Assembly (NCBI GenBank): GCA_948099385.1
Contig: CANUEZ040000107.1
Location: forward strand, 2,232,001 to 2,296,000
Direction of reading: 5' to 3'
DNA length: 64,000 nt
Source: Fasciola hepatica
Lineage: Eukaryota; Platyhelminthes; Trematoda; Plagiorchiida; Fasciolidae
A model generated the notes under the pieces. It had not been told where the DNA came from, made no database searches, and saw only the letters and a program-made list of their open reading frames with translations. Made by a program: the position numbers and the translations under genes. Shown piece by piece: positions 35,307 to 47,112 of the stretch. The stretch's first letter is position 1. Each line of letters begins with the position of its first letter.

Positions 35307-38300
35307 CTAAAGTTCGATGCCTTCTTCATGGGCTCGATCCTCAGATATGCTGGCGTTAGTCAAAGATAACATATGACTAACGGTAAGTTGTGGTTTAGGG
35401 GCATGGCTGAACTGGGTTATTGACGCACATTTGCGAACGGTCCGAGGCAACTTATTCCAAAGCTTTGAATATTTAATGAGAAAGAAGTTGGATCTGATTG
35501 CCAACCTGGAATGTGGGATGGTCAGACTGAAGTCTCTGTGGCGCAGAGGGTAAGATGAGGGTAGGAAAAACTGTATAGAGTTGGTAGAAGTGAACGCAAA
35601 GCAATGAATAAGTCTGTATAGAAAACACAAGTTAAGCCTGACATGTCTAAGCCATACGGGGTCAAGTTTTAATAGAATGCATCGCTCTTTATAGCTCAGT
35701 AGGGAGGAATATCCCATTAGCTTCTTGGTGAAGGTGCGCTGGACTTTCTCCAGGCGTATTCTGTCAGATTTAGACATTCCAGAGAAGATTTTAGGGCAAT
35801 ATTCGAGGTGGGGTCTAGCATGGGATTGGTATGTAAGGAGGATACTATATTTCATTTAAATGATCTGAGAACTAGGCCTATTATCTGTCTGGCCCTGGCC
35901 GTCTGAAATGAGACATGTTCAGAGAATTGTAGATTGTTAGTGTATCGAAGCCCAAGATCTTTCACTGATGAGCTTGGGGCGATGGGTACTTGGTTCAGTG
36001 ACAGAGTTCCGAGGGGGACTTGACATCTGTAGGTTGTGTAGAAGCTTTTAGATGTCGAGAAGCACATCTGCCATGAAGTGCACCATTGATCAAGTTTCTC
36101 GAGATCACTACCTATTTCAGACAGTGCTGTGCTCAAATCTTGATGGCGGAAATCATACACGATTTTGATGTCGTCGGCGAAGAGGAAAGGTGTGCCATGT
36201 TGCACAATCGAAAAAATGTCGTTAATATAGAGTAAGAAAAATAGCGGACCAAGTACACTTCCTTGTATGACTCCACTAGTGACAGGCGCTGGTTGCGATA
36301 GATGACCATTAGCATATACAACCTGGGTTCGATCCGACAGGTAAGAAGTGATTCATGATAAAAGCGGGTCATGGATACCATAGGCCCGGAGTTTTGTTAA
36401 CAATCGGGAGTGAGGAACCCGGTCAAATGCCTTGGTCATATCGAGGTAGATGATAATCATATATTTTTCGTCGTCAGCTGCCGTGGTCACTAGGTTGAAG
36501 AAATCAAACTGGCATGTGATACAAGAACGTGACTTTAGGAAGCCATGTTGGCCGCTGTGAATGAGGTTATGGGAAATGAGATAATCGGACATCCGCTGTT
36601 TAATCGAACGCCCCATTATTCCGGCAGCTAAAGGGGTATGGTTGATAGGACGATAATTTGAAGGGTCATGCACTGGACCTTCTTTGTGGATAGGAATAAT
36701 GGTTGAAGTTTTCCACTGGGATGGGAAAATGCCATTTTTAAGGGATAAGTTGTAGAGATTCATAAAGATAGCAGCGACGTTAGTTCCACCAAGATGAAAG
36801 AGTGCTGAGGGGATGCCGCCATAGCCAGGGCGGGAGGAGGGTCTAACACGCAGCAGCAGGTGGGTCACATCGTTCAAACTGAATTCAATGTCAGAGAGAA
36901 CTTGCTCAGTGATGAGGGGTACGGGTGGCGGATTTACGGTGGCGTCAGTGGTCATGGATTCTGAAAAGAAGGTATTGAGCGCCTCAGCGATTTCAGCTGC
37001 AGATTTAATCTGCGCGCTGTTTCCCAAAATTAGATAGGGTATCCCTGTAGGCTCTCTCTGATTTCTGCTCTTCAGCAGTCGGGACAATCGATACGATCTG
37101 TCGAAGGAATTCAAGGCCGAAAGCTCCTGCTTTCTCAGCAGTTCATTAGTCCGAAGACTGATGGTGACAGAGAGAGAGTGAAGTTGCAATAGTATGGAGA
37201 AGTCCTTGTTTTTATTGTAGATCTACTGCAGTTTTGCAAGTTTATTTTGCAGCCTTGTTTGGTAGGAGCCGCGGGCTTGAGAACGGTTGGTCCCGATGGT
37301 GGTGATTGCTGACAAGCAGCTATGTAGCTTATGGTAGAGTACGTCACTGGCGAGCTGAGTGTTGTGCTGTAGGAAGTAGTCATCCCAGTTGAGGGATCGA
37401 AGCATAGGCTTGAGGTTCATCCAGTTGATCGTGTGCAGGGGCTGTTGAGATGAGCTACATATGGGGTCTATGGGTCCGGCTGTGAATCTGCAAGATACCA
37501 TTCTATGGTCACTACCTGGGAAAGGGTTGAGGGCGGTAGTCATCACGTCCGATAGGCCAATGGTAAATATCAGGTCTAGTATGCTGTTACCCCTGGTTGG
37601 TGTCATTAAGTGCTGGACCCAGCGCCCTGCGCGTATAGTCGAAACGAAGCTCGTGAAGTATTGGGGTGATGACATGGTGTCCCAGCAGATATTAGGTGCA
37701 TTGAAATCGCCAGCAATGATTTTTGACGAGGAGGGTAATAGTGCAAAGTGGTCAAAGGCTTTGACTACGTGGGCGAGGTCCGTGGTGTTTGAATTGGGTG
37801 GTCGATAAACGCAGCCGATATGGAGTGGAGAGTTGGCCAGAAGAACCGTTACCCATATTGAGTCCTGAATTGAGTCCAGTATTGCATCAGAGAGAGGAAT
37901 GGTAGGCAAGCTGTTTTTAACGTGGATTAGACAGCCTCCTCCACGACGACGACGATTTTTCATGAAGGTTTGATAACCAGCAATAGAAGTTTGGTCCAAT
38001 GGGACAGAATCATTTAGCCAGGTTTCGGTTATGACAATGATGTCGAAGTCGGAAGACAGTACTATATTACGGAGAGTATGGGTTTTATTCAGTAACGAGC
38101 GAGCGTTAATGAGAAGCAAGTTAAGTGCCACTGTACCGTCATGGTGTGGAGTGGGAACAACCATCTGCGGGTGTGGATGGCTAACACTACCGAGGTGGTA
38201 AGCATCATTAAGTGGACTCATAACGACAGGGTTGTCATGTATAGAAGTGAAGGAGTCTAAACAGGGGTTAAAAGTGGGGAGCCGGCATTGTGAAGAAGGG

Positions 38301-38461
38301 GTGAAGCTGGGTTGGGGGGGGGTGCCGTCAAGAAAAAATTGGTCGTTTGCAGAGGTGGGATTTCCGGGGTGGTTGAAGTAGCCAGGTGGGGGGGGGGTTG
38401 GATGCTGAGGTAATGGGTAACGGCAAGTGAGATGGCAGAAAGTAGTGGTGACTGGGTTCAA
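35307..38461 (-). pseudogene. R-left ORF2: endonuclease and reverse transcriptase
   Basis: It encodes an APE-type endonuclease (LLLINARSLLNKTHTLRN, VITETWLND, IIAGDFNAPNICWD, PGSDHRMVS) followed by RT (NYRPINHTPLAAGIMGR, YLDMTKAFDRVPHSRLL, GVIQGSVLGPLFFLLYINDI, FLFADDIKI). The C-terminal stretch is SHARPHLEYCPKIF to KLWNKLPRTVR, typical of CR1/L2-like elements. It is broken by an in-frame TAG at 37,225, an in-frame TGA at 36,355 (a Trp position) and a frameshift near 35,853. Its start overlaps the end of ORF1 in another frame. Confidence 0.9.
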
Positions 38462-39803
38462 CGGGGTACGCAGGGGGCGGGTAGTTGCCGCTTGACCAGG
38501 ACCGACGAAATAACTGTAGTTGGTTGGGCTGGCCCATCCTGTGTTCAGGAAAGGGCGCGGAGCTAGACAATTGAGGCCATTGGTTATAATTCGACTGGGG
38601 GTTACATATTTGTATCATTGGAGGAGAGAGAAATTGGTTACGGAGGTTCAACGGGAGGTGCTGGCGCTCAGCCAGATGATTGGAAAACTGTTTCGGGATA
38701 CTTGGAGAATATGGTGTGTTTGATCCCGATGCATGATGATGCGCTACTCGGTGGCCGTTTTCGCCTGTATTGTAAAGTGGAGTTGGGAGGACCTTGCCGA
38801 TTAGCCGAGGTACCACGCTAATACAACGAGGTAAGTTTGGCTGCTTTAGGGTGATGCAGGGTTGCGTCCTGCTTGCCAACAAGTATGAATTATTTGGGGT
38901 GTACTTGGTGGGGGTTCTGAATGGGATTTTGAGAAGACTTACGGGGGGGGGGAATACGGGAGTAGCCGGAGTAGCTAAAAGCTGTGGGGGGTCACAGGGT
39001 CCTGTCTGCCGATGGGACGATTGGCCACATAGTAGATCATGCCTTTTATGAACGATCTGTGTTCGCAAGACGGTGGGACATGAGTTAGAGCAGGACGGGC
39101 TGTTAACAACAGACTTCCCCGGAGTCTTTTTCGGTGGTGAGACGGTGGGCAGTAGGCTGGCATTAGCAGCGGCAGGCTTGGATGCACGGGACTTTGGTGG
39201 CCCTGGGCTAATAGTGGGTTTGGCATGGATATCGTTGGCGTTTGAAGAAGCGGAGGTTGATGGTAGAAGGCAGGGCCGTTTACTAGGGGGATGTGCTGGA
39301 GATGGGGTCAGGTCTAGGTCAACCATAGTGGTGCAGACAACTGAGGGCTTTTGTGTTACGGGGTGGCTTGACAAGCAGCGAGAAGACGCGGCGACTGATA
39401 TTTCAGCCAAAGGTTGCGCTGGTGAAGCTAAGGCACTTTTTAGTGATCGAAAAACCTCTCGTTGGAGGGGCGTTTTATCCGGTAGTATTCTGATTCTTTT
39501 GAATGGGGTGGCATTGGCAATGATTTGCCAACTAGTTATGAATTCTCTAGCTGTTACTTCGTCAGCGAATTGGAACTTTAAAGGACAGTCGGTGCGTTGG
39601 GATTTTTTGCGCAGTCGAGTGCAATAGCACCTGTGGTGTGCCATGTTGCAAGCATTCCGGATGGCGAGTTTGGTTGACGGCAGGGGTAGTCGATCAGGGA
39701 TGTTGAAAACTATCGCGTTTTTGGAGTTGGCTATACGCTTATGAACTTCCGTCGCAACTGAGTCTAAGAAGCGGCCCGCCATGACTAGGCTCTGGCGATT
39801 AGC
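38328..39803 (-). pseudogene. R-left ORF1, 3' two thirds
   Basis: The frame starts at the right border of transposon T (39,804) and runs open to 38,328. The first part, KNAIVFNIPDR to CPLKFQFADEVTAREFITSW, fits the RRM-like nucleic-acid-binding domain usual in CR1/Jockey ORF1 proteins. It is followed by a long Pro/Ser-rich region. The ORF appears to begin upstream at 39,887, but those codons are transposon sequence. Two poly-G tracts of ten bases here are nine in the right copy, which changes the frame there. Confidence 0.75.
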
Positions 39804-40310
39804 AACCCTAGTAGCAAACCGGTTCCGGACCGGATCCGGTAACTTGCCGGTATTGTTACCGGTAGGGTGCCGGTACCGGAAGGGCACACCGGAATCAAAC
39901 CGAAATCGGAGTACGATTTCAATCCATTTTCAAATTAAAACCCGATTTTCGAAATCGCCCACGCCCCTCCAACGATCATGCCATTCTAGCTTTTCCGAAA
40001 TTTACGCAAGTAGTTAACTGATCGATCAAGTTACCTACGCGAACAGTCTTATCCCCACATACTTTGCACACACAATTTTATGATTGCCTGCTACTGCATT
40101 CCGAAAGCTTGTCCACGCTCCACTCTCCCACAGCGATGCTTACTTGAGGACGGCATGATCTAACGTCTTACAACTGGCAGTGCAACCCAAATGACACTCA
40201 TTCCAAAATGCTGAACCTCAGACATTTCAAAACGAACAAATTGTACGAAGTAAAAATTTTATATATTGTTTATATTTACAATGTGAATCTAACGGACAAT
40301 CTTCTTCCCA

Positions 40311-41873
40311 TCACACTGTTTCGCGCCGACATCTGGAAAGGATAACAAAAGTGTGAATCAGAAATAAGATGAATTGTGGGACGAAAATAAATATACGTAT
40401 AGATATGAATAATCAGATACATACAAATAGAATACTGCAGTGATATATATACTACGGACTCCGAAACGGTAATTAGTTAAGTAAAGTGAAGCATGAAATT
40501 CGTTATCGTCGTTTGTGGAAATAAATAAAACAATTTACCATGGGACTACAAATGCGTGATCAGTGAGCGTACCTGGCAGTTTTGCGTCCTAAGCCGCGAT
40601 CTCTTGCGTCGGTAAACCATCGTTTCATGGTACGCTCGATCTCCAGCACAGACGACTCCCGGAAACGATTGGTAGATTTTACGGCATCTGTACATAAACA
40701 GTAATTACATTTCATTAGACTGACCAATGACGGCTTTAGGAAACTTGTAGCTTCCCAATGCAATTTTACCAGCTGTTCCGGTCCAATTGCACGCGAGTGC
40801 CGAATTCTCCCCGATCAAAGATGCAAGCATTCGGCGTATACTTGATCCAAGATCGGTGCACAGATGACGCTTGAGTGCGTTGACCTTATAATATGATGTG
40901 GAATTATTCTATCACTTACAGTGCCCGTGAAGTTATTCAGTACCGAAAGATCTTCTTCCAGTTTCAGAAGATCTGTGATATTGTCTGCTTGTAGAGGCTC
41001 GTAGTCCGTCGTATTTGTCGCATCCAGGCGACAAATTACGCCGTCAATTTTGGCGATCATCAACGCCATATCGTTGCGAATGCCACTTAGGTTTGATAGC
41101 ATCCGTTCGAAGTAGTCTGGTAATCGTAGTAGCTGATAATGAGAAACTAACCTTGCCACTTGCTGGCGTAAGCGGGCATAGGCTGTGGAGATAAGGGCGT
41201 TGTTACAACTTGTATTGTGCTAATTGCAGTATAGGAGTGTTAGTAACTTTTACGCAACATACCTGGGACCGGCCATCTTTGACAATATGGCATCTTCGCT
41301 GGGCCTCCTCTGAGACTTCAATGTTGGTGGACTATAACTAATATGAAACGAGGACTTCGCACTGGACTTACCTAGGTGATGAATGGCCAAAAGCCATGGT
41401 ATTGCCGGGGGAGTCGGGGAATTGTATCGGAGACTCTCTTCGAATCCTCTGCGACGGAGGTTACTCGACAGAACTGTCATCCGATGACAATGGTACCGGT
41501 ATTCTAAAAGGAATGTGATAACGTATAACAATGTACCTGCGGCGAACGGTGTACCGCTGCGAAAATGGTGTCATGGGCAACATATCATCCGTTGACGCCG
41601 ACATACCGGATTCGGCAAGAAAATTCTTTTCGAATTTAATTGCATCTCTGAGATTATCTGAGAAGAATGCATATAACTGGGAGTGTTACCTGAGTGATAA
41701 ATCTCATGAAAATCGTATGCTGGAACCGTTTCCGGCAAACATCCACCGTCCAACAAGAGGCGTTGGTAGGCCTGAAAGGTGGATGACTTCGGCCAGCGCA
41801 CACGGTTCCCATCAGTCAGCCAATTGCTGTGAACAATGGCGACCGTGTCGTCAACATCAAACATGACGACCAA
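40311..41873 (-). pseudogene. DUF4806 gene of T, left copy
   Basis: It mirrors 54,418-55,980 with the same exon and intron lengths. The ORF pieces at 41,571-41,873, 41,250-41,531, 40,815-41,159 and 40,560-40,763 give translations identical to the right copy. See the entry at 54,427 for domain detail. The gene looks as intact as its twin, but the transposon around it is truncated. Confidence 0.7.
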
Positions 41874-41956
41874 GTACAGCTAAAAAAAGTTAGTTCATTC
41901 GGTCTCATGTTAAAGTAACGACAGAAACCTAAGACATCTGCTTTAAAAGAGAAGTT

Positions 41957-42691
41957 TTACTTTGTGAAGGTGTGTAATATAGGTATCAACACATCAACAT
42001 TATTGGTGAGAGAAATACGAAAACATTTACAAAGAAGGGTTTTTACGGAAACTTGGACAACATTGTCATCCAGTCCGTCAACAGAAAAAATGTACAGATG
42101 ACTGGATTTCATTGGGGTAAGAAAAAAATCACGTGGGTTTAAGAAATAAAGAATGGTTATGGAATCCCCAGAAATGTTCTCTACAACTGCTGGCTTCCCA
42201 CCTGCAACGACAATGTTGTTTGGTGGTAAGCATGACAGAACTATTCCCCTCACCACCATCGCTGTCTTGCATACCCGGAAACGGGTAGCCACATTTCCAA
42301 CGTCATCACGGATGGCCTCAGATGAATCGTTGTTATCGGGAAGGGTTCTCTCACGCAAACGCCGATACAGTTGCTGAGCGGGATTTCGGGGACCTCGAAT
42401 GGAGAATTTCAGTGTCCGTAAGAAGGACTCAAAAGGGAAACAGGAGAAAGAGTCTAAAGTGCCATGACGAAGAACGTCTGCTGGTAAATGAATAACGGCG
42501 TGAACATTGTACACGACGTTAGAGATACCATAAAGGGAACTCGTTCTTTGTACAAATATACGCAGGATGGTTTCTGCGAAAGAGTTACAAGTTTTGTGCA
42601 AAAAGGGGTGGCACAGTATGTAAATGGCAACAACAATGTCCTTGGGTCCCGACGTATGTTTGGTATATGTTTGCCTATAGCCTCCAGTATA
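41957..42691 (-). pseudogene. T transposase C-terminal part, left copy
   Basis: The 214-codon frame (42,601-41,957) is identical in translation to 53,690-54,334. It loses its upstream part through the 24-bp deletion near 42,700 and the junction with BEL2 at 42,736. Confidence 0.75.
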
Positions 42692-42736
42692 CCCTTCTGA
42701 ATGAAAGCCTTCGATAGTGAGTTAAGCAGCGAACCG

Positions 42737-43981
42737 ATCTTGCTGCAACGGCAGTTGATTGGGACCTGTCACTGGACCGAGGGGACCGGTTGGACTGGGA
42801 AGAATTTTTGAACACCTTGAAGAAATGATGCATCCGAAGTCGGTTATGGGGCTGTGGTGTACGGACGATGGTGCACAGGAGATAATTAATATACTACGAG
42901 GATCCTGTTCGCCAAAGCCCTCGTTGCTCCACTGAAGTCGGTCTTAATCCCACGCCTTGAACTCGGCGCAGCCGTGTTGGCAGTCAGGGTGGTGAAAGCT
43001 GTGAAGAGATGTTTCGATCTCTATATTTGGTCGGTGAGCTTCCGGACGGATTCAACGATAGTACTTTACTATATCAACAACGTCCGGAGCCAGTTTAGTA
43101 CTTTCGTTGCTAACCGGCTCACGATAATCCACGATGAATCAGCCACGCACCAATGGAGTCATGTCAGGTCTGGCGATAATCCGGCCGACCTGTGCTCCCG
43201 AGGTGCGAACAACTTCAGGCAACTGGACACGTGGACGAGAGGGCCAAAATTCCTGCACTTGCCCAAACAGGACTGTCCCGTGTTCGAATTAAAACCCCCT
43301 ACGGAAGTAGAACTGGAGATCAAAGGCGTAATGATAGCAACCAACGTCGTCGAAGCGTCGTCCATTCTATCGCGACTGGTCAGGTTTTCTTTCTGGATGA
43401 AGACGCTTCGTTCGCTAGTTTGGTTAACCAGATTCAAGAGAAATTTACTGGTCATGAAAGGGCTACGGCCCTCAGGCCGGTTACGGGTCGGCCCGACAAG
43501 TCCCGATGAGCTACAAGCGGCAGAGTGCGATATTTTCAGAATGACACAACGCGAGGCTTTCGCCCGAGAACTCAAGAGAGCGGAAGAAGTGGGGCCGACC
43601 AATAAAGACATGCCATCTCCAAGAGGAGAGCTAAAGCGTTCAAACCCCAAACTCATCAACGGACTGCTGCGGGTGGATGGTAGGCTTACCAACGCCCACC
43701 TCAGCTTCGACACAAAGTATCCTATACTGCTGCCTGCGAGACAACCTCTGGTAGAGCTAATGATTCAACACGTCCACGCCGTGGAGGGACATGCCGGGGA
43801 AAGTTACATGACGAGCGTCATCCGAAAGAGCCTTTGGTTTCTGAGAGGACGAGAGACTGTAAAACGCGTAATCCGACGGTGTGTGCAATGCAGGAGACGC
43901 AATGCCACAGCAGGCAAACAACTCATGGCCCCACTACCAGAATGCAGGGTGACTACGGGCTGGTGACCGTTCAGTGACACC
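42737..43981 (+). pseudogene. BEL2 RNase H and integrase zinc domain
   Basis: The frame 42,974-43,966 matches BEL1 27,545-28,657. It carries SFRTDSTIVLYYI, DNPADLCSRGA, HAVEGHAGE and CVQCRRR. Over its first 200 residues it differs from BEL1 at about twenty positions. From 43,580 it is essentially identical. It ends at the same TGA as BEL1. Confidence 0.88.
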
Positions 43982-43984
43982 GGG

Positions 43985-44881
43985 TTGGACTATTTCGGGC
44001 CCTTGTGGATCAAGTGCGGGAAAAGATTAGAAAAGCGATACGGATGTATCATGACGTGCGTGAAATCACGTGCGGTACACCTAGAGGTCGCGCATTCGAT
44101 GACGACCGATTCGTTTCTACGGGCCTTGCAAAGATTTATCAACCGAAGAGGCGTACCGGCCGATATATACTCAGATAATGGATCGAACTTTGTGGGCGCT
44201 CACCGGGAATTGCAGCGTTGGCACAAGAACATAAACAGGGACGAACTGCAAAATCGAACCGTGGCCTACGGCATACGACGGCATTTCAACCCCCTACAGG
44301 CCAGCTACCGAGGCGGCGTATGGGAACGCATGATCCAGTCCGCCAGACGGATATTGCTGTCAATCATGAAGCAGCAGCCGCCCGACGACGAGACGCTGAA
44401 TACCGTCATGACTGAGGTGGAGCGAATCCTGAACAACCGCCCCCTGGTTCCAGTATTGAACGGCGACCCCACCCACCTGGCGCTCACCCCAAACGACTTA
44501 TTGACGCTTAGGTCAAACGAGGGTTTCCAAGGGCCGGCAAACCTTCGTGGGAGCTACCTCCACGGGTGGAAGCAACCGAACTATCTGGCCAAGGTCTTCT
44601 GGAGGCGATGGCTACGGGAGTACCTACCGGCTTTGCAGACTCGACAGAAGTGGCTGGCCAAAACAAGACCATTCAAAATTGGAAACGTGGTTATGATCGC
44701 CGACGAACGCGCACATTTCAGCGCTTGGTCTTTGGGAGTAGTTACGGAAACCATCAGAAGCACTGACGGAATGATAAGAACGGTGAAGGTGAAGACAGCT
44801 AACGGAGTGCTCATTCGTGACATACGCAGTATTAACCTACTCGAGAGCGAAGACGGAGGAGCTGATAACCCTGGGGCCTAG
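43985..44881 (+). pseudogene. BEL2 integrase core
   Basis: 298 codons with D2, D64 and E114 as in BEL1. The only replacement visible against BEL1 is Ala for Glu (44,481). It is cut off from its zinc domain by the shared in-frame TGA. Confidence 0.9.
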
Positions 44882-44932
44882 TAAACCTTTTTTCACACCA
44901 GTAATCGAGGTGGATAAAGAAACACCATATAT

Positions 44933-45419
44933 ACCACACGGTCTCCGTCAAACACGTTAAGGTGCTCGCGGTCTTTTCGTTGACATTACAGAAGGTTTTT
45001 TCCGATATGTGGTGATGAATGCGATTCCATTGTACATCCCGATACATACACGCATGCACGACGCACTCTACATCCCGTAAACCCATCAAACATGTGACAT
45101 TGTTCGTTGTTTTGCTCTTTCTTGACGCTACCGAATGCCCCTTGCATATGTGGAAGTAGCGGAGCTCAGGTCACACATACATGCTACATTTTACTCGTTT
45201 TCTTGCCACGCGGTCTTTTGTTGACATTGCAGAAAGTCCTCCTTTGATGTGTAGTCATACCTGTGATTTCATTGTAACCCCGGCACACGCACACACGCAC
45301 TCACACACACACTCAAGCACGTACATCCAGGACCGGACGGCCCCGTACGAGGACAACGTCTATGTGACCATTCACGCCCGCCATCGGTCATTTGTTCTTG
45401 TGGAAGATGTAGACTAGCC
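44933..45419 (+). repeat. BEL2 3' UTR with imperfect tandem repeats and CA-rich run
   Basis: TCAAACACGTTAAGG near 44,949 and TCAAACATGTGACA near 45,087 start units 138 bp apart. A CGGTCTTTTGTTGACATTGC block near 45,212 repeats one at 44,969. A CACACGCACACACGCACTCA run lies at about 45,286. The order of blocks differs from BEL1. Confidence 0.5.
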
Positions 45420-45959
45420 TCACGTCCATGTATCCAATGGATTAGGTGCGACCAGTAGTAGAACGTCGACGACGAGGATTAGACGCGCGCACTGACAGCA
45501 GGGCCTAGGTAGGTAGGAAGAATCAGTACCTTTATACCAAACCTTTGACTCTGCTAAGGATCCAGGAGGATTTTGGTGGGCGGTGTAACGGCCGGTCGTG
45601 GAAAATCCCCGTTTTTCCCTCGCGATTCAGTGTTTTTCCCAACATCACTCATTTCCATACACTATTGACTTGTCTTTACGAACTGGTTGTTTTTCTGGAC
45701 CAATTGTTGTTTGTTCGCGCCCAGAGCGCTACTTTGGCACATCCTTGTTCAGGACCTGCGTGACGCACGTGCTGTCTGCTTACACGCTGCTATTCGGTTT
45801 CTCGTTGTTGAGTCCTTGTGATCGTATTATTGAGGTTTGTATATTGTTTATGTCATTGTTTATTGTAATAATCTAGTATCGTAGAATATCACGGATAATC
45901 GTCTTTTGATTTCGGGATCCGTTGCGAATTTGGCTACGCATTGCTCAAACGTTCGTAAC
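45420..45959 (+). repeat. BEL2 3' LTR (start side approximate)
   Basis: It is collinear with the reverse complement of 25,598-26,150, sharing ACAGCAGGGCCTAGGTAGGT and TACCTTTATACCAAACCTTT, but with clearly more differences than the integrase region shows. The downstream flank is Gypsy sequence. Confidence 0.75.
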
Positions 45960-46770
45960 AACTACTACGAACAAGTTCGACGGCGATGCTCAACCTAAGA
46001 CCGCATTCATCAGTAATCTCAATGGAATTCTCAGTCGTGATAATTTTTAACCAGCGGCGTATTATCCAAAGCCCTACAATCCTGTCGAGAGTTTTCACCG
46101 TCAACCGAAGTGCTCCATAGTGTCTGCCTCTTCGACCAAGTAGACGGAGAAACTTTCAGTGGCACTCATCGACTTTCGCAACACGATGATTTACATTGCG
46201 CCCCGGCCGAACTTGTTTATAGCTTTACCTTGCGTCTGCCAGGAGATGTGTTCACTGACGTAGCTCTTCAGACCTGGGTCCGGTGTCCTATGCATCATAC
46301 CCAAACAATCGCATGAGGCGGATTTGACCTACAACCACACGGAATACCGTCCATCTAACACTAGTTTTTTGTGGTTTGTCCACTTGCCCTTTTGCTTTTG
46401 TTCTGGATGAGTCTAGTCGTGAACCCCTACGTTCATCACATGGTGGTCCAATTTTTGCCGTCAAACCCCGCAATAGGTACTTTATCATCAGTTGCAAAGA
46501 ACACCACGACTCTACTGTGGTTGACCTTCTTAAAATAGTTACTCTGGGCTTTCATCTGTACAAGATCTCGTCGTTGTTACCCCTGTACATACAAGCCCAG
46601 AATCCTCCCATTTGCCTTCATCGGCACAACCGTCCTCATTAACCCAAAACCAGCCACTACGGCCAAGTCTACCATCATCAACGCAGCTCAGTTCCCAAGA
46701 GTTTCAAACTCCGCGGCGATGGACTCGTTTGGAAGAACTATGCGCCTTCCACTTAGATCCCAAAACCATG
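45960..46770 (+). mobile_element. Ty3/Gypsy fragment 3: integrase C-terminal part
   Basis: APAELVYSFTLRLPGDVFTD (46,206-46,265) is the 'AELVYG..LRLPGEF' motif at the end of the Gypsy integrase core. LRSSHGGPIFAVKPRNRYFI (46,430-46,490) is the 'PPY.GP+.V+.R..+.+' GPY/F-type module. A basic tail with DSFGRTMRLP (about 46,722) is the usual 'TRSGR' ending. Strand and order continue fragments 1 and 2. The integrase catalytic core is missing at the BEL junction. Confidence 0.75.
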
Positions 46771-47112
46771 AACCATAATCACCTTCTTATCGGGCGTTTC
46801 GTTTACTTATGTCGCCACGCACCGGAAAGGAGTTCTATAGTACCGTGTACATTTAGTATGCTTTCTTTGTATTGTACAATAATTCATCGTTTTATAAAAC
46901 TTCTAAGTACACTTTTTCAACACACTCGTCCTGGCGATAGTCTGCGGCCTGGCCGAAGCTGCAGTGAACCAAGCATGAGGAGCAGAAGCTTAACCGTAAT
47001 TTTGCTCCAGTTTGCTGAAAAACGTGAATAAATTCTGAGCGACATTGTTCTGCACTGTAGCTCGGGGTATCGTTTGTGGTTTTATTTAACCTGAATATTA
47101 TAAACCTCTATC
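46771..47112 (+). repeat. Probable Gypsy 3' LTR region
   Basis: This is AT-rich non-coding sequence following the end of Gypsy pol. It holds AATAAATT-like (47,026) and TATAAAAC-like (46,895) strings. No second LTR is in the window to confirm its borders. Confidence 0.4.

Larger units (their letters stand above)
32047..42736 (-). mobile_element. Non-LTR retrotransposon R-left, carrying DNA transposon T
   Basis: This is a minus-strand Jockey/CR1-superfamily element. Its 3' end is the ATTATCATC-type tail at 32,047, and its 5' end is lost at 42,736, where BEL2 pol begins. It contains a 3.2-kb 3' region, ORF2 (endonuclease and RT), the 3' two thirds of ORF1, and the right 2.9 kb of the nested transposon T. 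It is a nearly identical inverted copy of 53,531-61,455. The largest difference is 2,786 bp (34,930-37,715) missing from the right copy. Confidence 0.88.
39806..42736 (-). mobile_element. DNA transposon T, left copy, truncated
   Basis: The right terminus of T (CCCTAGTAGCAAACCGG at 39,806, reading outward-in) is intact and flanked by AA (TT on the element strand). The copy is collinear with 53,555-56,485 without indels, then has a 24-bp deletion near 42,700. It stops at 42,736, so the 5' third of T is missing. Confidence 0.85.
42737..45959 (+). mobile_element. BEL/Pao retrotransposon, copy BEL2, 5'-truncated
   Basis: It begins abruptly inside pol (ATCTTGCTGCAACGGCAGTT, equal to BEL1 near 28,858) and runs through RNase H, integrase and a 3' UTR to an LTR ending GCTCAAACGT at 45,951. 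Gag, protease and most of RT are absent. It is inverted relative to BEL1. A gap of about 75 bp relative to BEL1 follows 42,826. Confidence 0.9.

Noticed and set aside
39804..39887. N-terminal codons of the 519-codon frame 39,887-38,328 as start of R ORF1
   Set aside because: These codons lie inside the right end of transposon T. The true ORF1 continues into 52,128-52,451 of the other copy.
43159..43713. 184-codon antisense ORF (also 27,798-28,352 on the other copy)
   Set aside because: It is the complement of BEL pol, conserved only because the sense strand is, and has no independent motif.
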